A stretch of DNA of 64,000 nucleotides from Tretioscincus oriximinensis. Taxonomy: Eukaryota; Chordata; Lepidosauria; Squamata; Gymnophthalmidae. The stretch spans positions 10,709,722 to 10,773,721 of the forward strand of contig JAJVDF010000001.1 of NCBI GenBank assembly GCA_022410635.1. Direction: 5' to 3'. The notes under the pieces were generated by a model. It searched no databases, was not told where the DNA came from, and was given only the letters and a program-made list of their open reading frames with translations. The position numbers and the translations under genes were made by a program. Positions 57,216-64,000 of this stretch are shown piece after piece (within the stretch, counting starts at the first letter, position 1; each line of letters opens with the position of its first letter).

Positions 57216-59733
57216 GTAAGTTCTTGTCTTTTTAAATGAAAAAAATNGCAATTTAAACTTTTTTTTTCTTATTTAATTTGGCTTGGAGAAAAAATGGCTC
57301 AAGCAGCAGTAAGTTTCTCGGCCACCTCTGACTTTTAGCTGGGGAGCAGATTGCAGTAGGGGATTGAGGGGTAAGTGGGACGAGTGCAGGGTGTTGGAAA
57401 GGGCTCTCCCCTTTGAGTGGTAGGTGCAAAGTGGGGTTAAGTGGTGATAGTTTGAGGTGGGATGGGGGGGCTGGATGNAGTCTTGGGGTGGGAAGAAAAA
57501 GAGAGACAACTGAGGGGCAGTCGCAGCAGCAGCAGCAGGTCCTGGGAATGGGAAGCAACCCTAGGCCACCCGTTAAATACTAAAAAATAAACAGGCTTTT
57601 CTCCCTAGTTATTACTCCCCAAGGGAACCCGCCCCCCCCCCCTTTACCTGATTGAAACAGTTGCCGTTTCAGTGTTTNCTTTGTTTTTCTATGCTAGTTT
57701 AGAACCTTTCCCAAATATCAAAATGTTTTAAGAGAGCCAGTTCGGTGTAGCGATTAGAGTAAGTTGGATCAGCAAATGAAGATCTGCTCTCTGTACTGCC
57801 ACAAACCGATCCAAGGTAAATATCTCCTCGGGGGTGGCAATCAAGTTTTAGAGTAGTATCTCCAAAGAAATATGCCTGGTACTAATTTCCTGTTTTTTCC
57901 ACTCCTTGCCCCGTCTTTGTAATCAGTGGTTATGAATCAACCAAGCCCATTGTTTCAACATGACATGGTTGCCATGCGTTTATAGTACTTCCAGGGAGAT
58001 CGTGCCATCCTGGGCACTTGGGAGAACATGATGTTGTGTTCCCTAGTGGCAGCTGGAATTGTCCTAAAAGCTTGTGCAGAAGATTTTGAAATAGACCACA
58101 ATAATTACATCTCAAGTCAGGTTGTAGTGTTTAAATAGCATTCTAGTATAGCTGCAGCTACTGTATGAAAATCTATCATATGTCAGTACTAAAATCAAAA
58201 TCACTTCCTATCTTAATACCCCTTGCTTAAATAGGTGTCCTACTTTTTACACATCTTTTTCAAGGAATTAGAGTGAATGGAGAACTCATGCACATTAATA
58301 ATACCTACCAGAAACATTGTGGCTTGTCTGTTTTAGGCACAGCTTTTGAATTGCCTTCTGATCAAGGGGTTGATTGGAAAGTGGCAGAACAAGTGTATAA
58401 TTGTTGAACATCACCAGCCTAGGATTAGTTTTCAAGCACCACTTCAGTTGTTTAATATTCAAGATCCACTATTCCAGTTGTAGTCAGCAGACATTTACGA
58501 GCCCAATTGTGTGATCCCCAAATATTACCATTCACAATCCATATTTTATGCTGCACTACAGTTANATGCAGTACATACATTTCCAGATATGCCCTCCTGG
58601 GAAGAACTCTCAAAATGAGTTTATGAATTACCTTCTCATCCCAGAGTACTTATAGCAAAAATAATATTCTCAGCAGCAAGACAATNTTTCTGCTTCCTCA
58701 TCCAGCAGGCGGTTTAAGGGCAATTTAGAAATCAATGCCTATAGTTCATATACGTTTCTTCAAAACCCTGCACATCTTTAAACAAGGTTATGATGGGGAA
58801 ATCTTCATCGACAGTTGTAATTTTACACTATATTCTCAAACAACATTATTTTTTTTCAATCAGTCGTTGTTGTAACTCCTGCAGCTCTTATGTCATATTG
58901 CTTAGCTAAGCCTGACTTGGCAGCTACCATACTGCAATAATGGTAGCATATGGAGGAGCAACGGAAGTACCACTGAAGATAAGCCATACATATGCAGCAT
59001 TTTCTCCCCCTCATCTGCACTTGTGTGTCACTTTCTCCCTCTTTTTTCTGTTGCTTTAGTCAAAACCATCAGCAAGAAGAGCTTTCAATGCATGGCAGAA
59101 TCACTGGGCAACATTCTGAGCAACAGGCCATGGATCAGTTCATTTATGGGATGGCCAGAGCTTGTGCTGTCTGGACACATTATGTGGAGATGCATCTTTT
59201 GGAAATGACAATTCCATATTATGAAGCATCCATATTCATCTGTCTACCTACCCATCCACCCATCTACCAAGCCATTAATTCCACTCAGTTTTGAAACCAC
59301 TCACCATCTGTGTCCCACAATAGGGTCAGATAGATACAAGAAGCATAAAACTAAAAACAGCGATTAAACTTCTAAGTGCATTAGGCTTATTCTCTTCCAG
59401 AAAAATGTCCAATAACTTACTGTCCATGTGCATTTATGGAATATAGGAGAGCCTGCTGTGACCTGTACTGGTCTGGAATGGCATGTGGATAACAGTCTCT
59501 TTCTGGAATAGAAGAAAGCCTAGTGCATTTTGAGCTTAACAGTAAAGGAGAGGTTACTGTTGTGGAGATGGTGGAAAACCATATCTGGGGGGAAAAAACA
59601 GTACTGTAATAAATCATGGTAGCCGGAGCATTTTTCCAAATTTTCAGGGGCATTCATGGATGTAGAACTGACTGTCAACATCTCACCCAATCACACAAAC
59701 TGTTTTACTTCTTTTTCTTTGCCTCTTTTATAG
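57216..59733 (+). other. SFMBT2: SFMBT2 intron 7
   Basis: 2.5 kb. Apart from a SINE head at about 57733-57830 (GAGAGCCAGTTCGGTGTAGC) no element is recognised. 57290-57640 is unusually G-rich with a C run near 57630. Confidence 0.7.
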
Positions 59734-59835
59734 GACCATGATGACTTAAGGACCCACTTGTTCACTGTGGGGATGAAGTTGGAGGCTTTGGATACAAGAG
59801 AGCCTTTCACGATTTGTCCTGCCACAGTAACAAAG
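59734..59835 (+). CDS. SFMBT2: SFMBT2 exon 8: residues 293-326, first half of MBT repeat 3
   Basis: Acceptor TCTTTTATAG|GAC and donor ACAAAG|GTGAAA. There are 34 whole codons, phase 0 on both sides. It encodes [20 protein letters not shown] (293-312) followed by [12 protein letters not shown] (315-326). The FxVGMKLEA motif is the first strand of an MBT barrel. The barrel is split between exons 8 and 9, unlike repeats 1 and 2, whose cores each lie in one exon. Confidence 0.97.
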
Positions 59836-60960
59836 GTGAAAAATCTATAATGAGGAAAATTGAAAAGCCTGGGATTATTTTGCTTGTTTTCCAAGAACTT
59901 GGTGTTTTAACAAAAAGCATGTCTACTTTTCAACCAGGATTTCCTCAAAGCCTTTTTGATGGTGTAAACGTGCCATAAATGACAAGGTGGTAAAGTCTAT
60001 ACAAGTCCATAGGCACTGTTCTATTTTTAACTGTTCAATTTTAATGTGATCTGCCCCAAGATCTTCAGGTATAGAGCAAAACATAAGTGTAAGTAAATAA
60101 ATAATACAATATGAAGTGTTTAGTAGACAGGTGATCATTACACTCAGCTTTTTATCCTGCTAACAAAATCATCTGTATTGCACTTCAATGTTCGAGCCAG
60201 ATAAAGAATTCTTAGATTTTTTTCCTCCTAATTGCCACTTGTAGTATTCTTCCTACCATCACCGTATTGCTTCTTGTTGCACATTAGGAATAGTGGTACA
60301 CTAACACAGCTATTCTTAATGTCATCCTGGGAAACCAGTTCTGCGTTTTGCATCAGGACCAGAACGGAACATGTGGGTATCTTCTACCAATAATCAGTAT
60401 GAAAGGAAAATGGTAATATTTTTAGTGAGTTCATTGTTTTGCATCTCACTTGTTTTTAAATCCTGCAGCTAGATTATATATTTTTTGCATCAATGTTTTT
60501 TTCCTCTGGTAGGATTATGTATAATTGGAAATATGTAGTCATATTTTTCAAATAGTACTGGGTCTTATTCTGGATTATAGCTCAGAATAGAGATTTGCTG
60601 TCTGGATGGTAATATGGTAGGCCCCAAGCAAGGTCTGCCATATTCTGCACCAATATATGGATAGCAATCTTTGTTTCAGGCTATAATTCAAAATAAACCC
60701 CATAGCAGAAAGGACCTGTTCCTTTGGTCTCCCTTGCTTTGGGGTACAATTATATTGGTGTTATTAATATTGTTCCAAGATTATCTAAAATGATACAGTG
60801 AACATCTTTTGTTATGTTGTTCATAAACAAAAACTTTAGAGTTTTTGGACAACAGAAAATCAAGTCAGCATCTATCCACCTATGGACAGTCTCATACACT
60901 ATATCTACTCCAAGGAACTGCCTTAATTGATCACTAATAAGATTATTTGATTTCTTTCAG
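59836..60960 (+). other. SFMBT2: SFMBT2 intron 8
   Basis: 1.1 kb. An L2/SINE-like tail at about 60040-60105 (GATCTTCAGGTATAGAGC, then AATAAATAATA) and a dispersed-repeat copy at 60550-60720 related to the block at 42376. Confidence 0.6.
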
Positions 60961-61108
60961 GTTTTTAACACTCATTTTGTTCATGTGACCTTTGATGACC
61001 TCCGCCCCGAAGGCAAGAAAACCTCAATGCTTTGTCACGCTGATTCTTTAGAGATCTTGCCAGTGCAATGGTGCCTTAAAAATGGAGTCCACCTAACACC
61101 CCCCAAAG
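60961..61108 (+). CDS. SFMBT2: SFMBT2 exon 9: residues 327-375, second half of MBT repeat 3
   Basis: Acceptor GATTTCTTTCAG|GTT and donor AAAG|GTTTGT. There are 49 codons plus one base, ending in phase 1. Landmarks: [17 protein letters not shown] (327-343), [20 protein letters not shown] (348-367) and LTPPK (371-375). The cage segment that in ligand-binding MBTs carries a Trp/Tyr reads SMLC here, as it does in human SFMBT2 from memory, so repeat 3 is probably structural rather than a methyl-lysine reader. The donor GTTTGT is a weaker match than the others. Confidence 0.97.
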
Positions 61109-61796
61109 GTTTGTATTCTATTTGATACCATCATATCTTTAAAAACATATTTTTCATCTCTACTTATTATAATAAGCAAATTGTTAAAATAACCTGTTGT
61201 AATGAGTAAGTGCTTTTATAATAAGTAATATAGTAAGTGCACAAAGGACCTAATAAGGACTCTATGCAGGAGACAATTGTTTTATGAAATGTGTAGTAGA
61301 ATTTGCCCATTGTGTTATGGTAAAACAATGGGCTCTAGCCCTCTTCCCCCTTGGTCCCATACATGTCTCCACTCACTCACTCACTCCCTTGTGCCTTCCC
61401 ATCCTTTCATTTGTTGCTTCTTTGTTTCATTCCTTCTTTCTTTCCATTTTTCTTTCCTTCCTTTTTGTTTTCCTCACTTTCCCTTCCAGTACTGAACTCT
61501 GGGATATTCCACTTCTCACACCTTTCTGCCTNGAGAACTGTCCATTTATTATTTCCCTCTGTTTTCTGTCTTTTAGCCAGTTTTTAATCCTAGACTCTGG
61601 TTTCTGGAAGCTGCCAAAGTTCTAAGCCCTGTCATTGGGTCTCTTGAGGCTGCTGAAGTTCCGAGCCCTGACATTGGTCTCTAGCGGTTGCCAAAGTTCC
61701 AAGCCCTGTCATTGATCGCTATATTATTTATGATTCTTCCTTTTCTCCTTTCCTAGAAAGAAATAAAGTTCTCCTCATCCTCCTTTTTTCTTTTAG
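61109..61796 (+). other. SFMBT2: SFMBT2 intron 9
   Basis: 0.7 kb. Pyrimidine-rich low-complexity DNA at 61360-61490, an antisense CR1 RT fragment at 61483-61600 (similar to 34140-34260), and a three-copy tandem repeat at 61611-61720 ending 76 bases before the exon 10 acceptor. Confidence 0.8.
61611..61720. repeat. Three tandem copies of a 38-39 bp unit
   Basis: Units start at 61611, 61650 and 61688 with CTGCCAAAGTTC-type text followed by AGCCCTGTCATTG. Confidence 0.9.
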
Positions 61797-61879
61797 GTTA
61801 TTCTGGCCAGGACTTTGATTGGGCAGATTATCAGAAGCAATGTGGAGCAGAAGCAGCTCCCCAGATCTGCTTCAAAAAT
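61797..61879 (+). CDS. SFMBT2: SFMBT2 exon 10: residues 376-403, arm of MBT repeat 4
   Basis: Acceptor TTCTTTTAG|GT and donor AAAAAT|GTAAGA. Two bases complete Gly376 and 27 codons follow, ending in phase 0. The peptide [15 protein letters not shown] (376-390), then [11 protein letters not shown] (393-403), is the arm that precedes MBT repeat 4. This is the last SFMBT2 exon in the window; the repeat 4 barrel must begin in the next exon beyond 64000. Confidence 0.97.
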
Positions 61880-64000
61880 GTAAGACCTGGATTTCCTTTT
61901 ATCCTCTTGTTTGTGGTTGTGGCNATTGTTTACTCCATAAATCTGCTGTGCATTGGGTTAGATACCGTTTTTATTTTTTTTGTACAAAAGGACTAATTGT
62001 TGAGACATCAAGCGTGAAAAATAAAAGGAAAGTCTTATTTATTTTTAAAGAACTCATAACCTGTCTATGCTTCTGAACCTCTGTGCAGTGAGAAGGTTGA
62101 TAGCATGAATTTTCATAAAAGTAAGCCCTCTACATCAGCTGCATGGAGCGAAGTGCTTTGGGACAGACAATATTGGGAAGCTGTGCGTGTGACTAGCAAT
62201 AGAAATACAAATGGATGTCGTCTTAAGACATCAAGTTAGAAAAAACATAAGAAAAGCCTTCCTGGATCAGGTCACAGTCCAACCAGTTCAGTGTTCTGTC
62301 TCACATAATATCTTCGTTCTCTGTTTGGTCTATACATTCAAAGACCAAGGTCANGAAATGATCACAAATCAGGTGGGCTCGCAACCTACTTTTTGAAAAG
62401 AGAAACCTTTCAATAAAGCACTTTGTAAAGGAAGAGGTAGCCATGGGTAAATCTAGTTCACATATTCATTCAAACAGTTTGTATTTGACCAAGTTCATAT
62501 TTATTTATTTGCATTTCTATATTACCCNATATCTGAAAGTCTCAGGGTGGTTAACAACAGAGACAAGGTACAGAATTAACCTTGAATATGTCAAACCAAA
62601 TAGCATCAAACTNATTACACCATTGTTCACACGTTCTGTTCTCATTTTTCATGAGTGGCCAATTGAACAATCAATGTTTGCTATATTTTCCATTGAAATG
62701 GGTTTTTTTCTAGTGAGTTTTATTGACCGCAANTATAGGCAAATTCAAAAACCAAGACCTGGGTGTACAATGGTTCTGTTTACTATTCATCCAATAATGG
62801 GGATATCAGTAAGATGGTCGAAATAAAAATAGCTCTTTGGAATACACAAATGCTTAGTTTGGACAATATTGATACCTTAATTGACTAGTTAATTACAGTA
62901 TCCCACTCTATTCTGATTTGTAGTTGGAAAAATGAAACCAAATGGCCATTATTAAAATCAGTTAAGTTCAATCTAATGTTAGAAAGATGATGGTATAATA
63001 TGTTGAATAAAACAAATTCCAAGTAGACAGAAATGGCAACGTTTGGTAAGATACATTGAGGGAAGGGGAGCAGGCTCAGTGTGGATGGATATATGTAAAG
63101 AAATCTTCCCTGTGATGGACAAATGGATCTAGACAATTGTATTAACACTGGTTGGATCGGGTAGGTTGGATAATGGGGTATATGTATGACCTGTCAATGT
63201 ACGTGTTGTGTCTTTTTGCTTGTTTGTATTTGTGTTTGTATTTGAAAGGAAAATAATAATTTAAAAAATTAGTGTGGCTTGAAAATAAGNCAAACATGAA
63301 AGTTCTGTATAAGAAGTTGCATACGAGGGCTTCAGATTGCCCCTTGCCAATTCTTTGGCAAGACTTCCAGTATAATTTCTAGTCCCTTGCTGGGTTTGTT
63401 GGTGAAATGTGCAGCGCTGCAGATACAAAACAATCTGGGGAATACAGTACATGAAATGGCCTTTCCACCCTTTGGCTCCCTCTGGACCCTATTAAAACCT
63501 TGTTATTATGGANCCTTGGGCTGAAAATCACTTGGCATTGGGCCAGTTATAAATTCCAAGCACAATATGCCCCCTTCCTAACTTCCCCCTGGCAATCTTT
63601 GACCCAAGAATTCTCATAGCCTGTTTATCACTTAAATTTTGTAACTAGATTTTGGGTTTTGAATTAATATTTACAGAGTGTACCAGTTACCAGTAGGACA
63701 TCCCTGGACATCTACAATTTTCTGGAAGTCTTAAATGGCTTTACATAGTGTTGCATTTGAAATGTTTATTACTATACAAGTAGCATTTGAGGACTACTCT
63801 GAGCTAGCACAAAATANCTGCTGCTTTTTCTGCCATTTGTTTGAATATTACTTGGCTTGCTTCTACCTCCATTGGGAATAGCTTGCAATTGCTATTAATT
63901 TAACACAGCAAAACCACTTAGGAGGTGGTGCAACAAGCAGAGTCATGAACTTAATATCAGGAAACAGAGTCTGAGCTCCACATTTGATGATTGCCAAACT
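61880..64000 (+). other. SFMBT2: SFMBT2 intron 10, 5' part
   Basis: Contains an old antisense CR1 tip (62246-62335) and an antisense L2-like tail (62497-62575). No further exon is recognised up to the window end. In mouse, intron 10 of Sfmbt2 hosts a large microRNA cluster (from memory). No array of related hairpins is visible in the 2.1 kb seen here. Confidence 0.6.

Larger units (their letters stand above)
21660..64000 (+). other. SFMBT2: SFMBT2 gene, 5' part (runs off the window)
   Basis: Locus entry for the 5' half of SFMBT2, a nuclear Polycomb-group protein with four MBT repeats, a central SLED/DUF3588 region and a C-terminal SAM domain. It acts in chromatin repression. Drosophila Sfmbt pairs with the YY1 homologue Pho in the PhoRC complex, and vertebrate SFMBT2 has been linked to YY1. 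Seen here: a CpG-island promoter, a probable non-coding exon 1, and nine coding exons with canonical GT-AG junctions and matching phases. Together they encode residues 1-403 with no stop or frameshift, against about 894 residues for the human protein (from memory). The human gene spans roughly 250 kb, so this copy is compact, with ten exons in about 40 kb. SFMBT1 is the only realistic alternative. It fits less well: the stretches [30 protein letters not shown] and [20 protein letters not shown] are SFMBT2-type. Confidence 0.96.

Noticed and set aside
61880..64000. MicroRNA cluster like that in mouse Sfmbt2 intron 10
   Set aside because: No series of related hairpins in the visible part of the intron; the mouse cluster is thought to be rodent-specific.
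1..64000. CRISPR array, bacterial operon or integrated virus
   Set aside because: No evenly spaced direct repeats with spacers, no prokaryotic genes, and no gag/pol/env-like frames. The RT-like frames are CR1 and L2 LINE remnants.

Overview
This is a stretch of vertebrate nuclear genome, almost certainly from a squamate reptile (lizard or snake). The host call is inferred from the repeats: CR1 and L2 LINE fragments with reptile-type tails, two families of tRNA-headed SINEs, and many hAT-type miniature elements. No bacterial, plasmid or viral gene order is present. One run of N (33508-34022) and many single N bases mark it as draft assembly.

The only protein-coding gene I can support is SFMBT2 (Scm-like with four MBT domains 2), a Polycomb-group chromatin protein, on the + strand. 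The window holds its CpG-island promoter (about 21.5-23.5 kb), a probable non-coding exon 1 ending at 21791, and nine coding exons at 28522-28677, 29972-30066, 30965-31205, 45023-45111, 49625-49871, 57118-57215, 59734-59835, 60961-61108 and 61797-61879. All splice sites are GT-AG and all phases join cleanly, giving residues 1-403 without a stop. That covers MBT repeats 1-3 and the lead into repeat 4. The rest of the gene (repeat 4, the SLED/DUF3588 region, the SAM domain) lies beyond 64000. The call SFMBT2 rather than SFMBT1 rests on near-identity to my memory of human SFMBT2 in repeats 1-3.

Layout: 1-21.5 kb is intergenic upstream DNA with no recognisable gene, holding SINEs, CR1/L2 pieces, foldback elements and microsatellites. 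From 21.5 to 23.5 kb is the CpG-island promoter with NRF1-, SP1- and YY1-like sites. From 23.5 to 64 kb are the introns, dominated by mobile-element debris.

The most notable structures are mobile or palindromic. (i) A family of palindromic retro-insertions (20706, 23925, 25339, 31505) has 12-15 bp target duplications, and each arm carries a hammerhead-ribozyme-like core. (ii) A 407-bp CpG-rich hAT element sits inside one of these with a perfect 8-bp duplication. (iii) Two 157-bp hAT foldback elements lie in opposite orientation, each with a perfect 8-bp duplication. (iv) A 69-nt hairpin in intron 5 has a 26-bp perfect stem. A two-codon upstream ORF precedes the SFMBT2 start, and a YY1-like site lies in the promoter of a gene whose product belongs to a YY1/Pho-linked Polycomb family.
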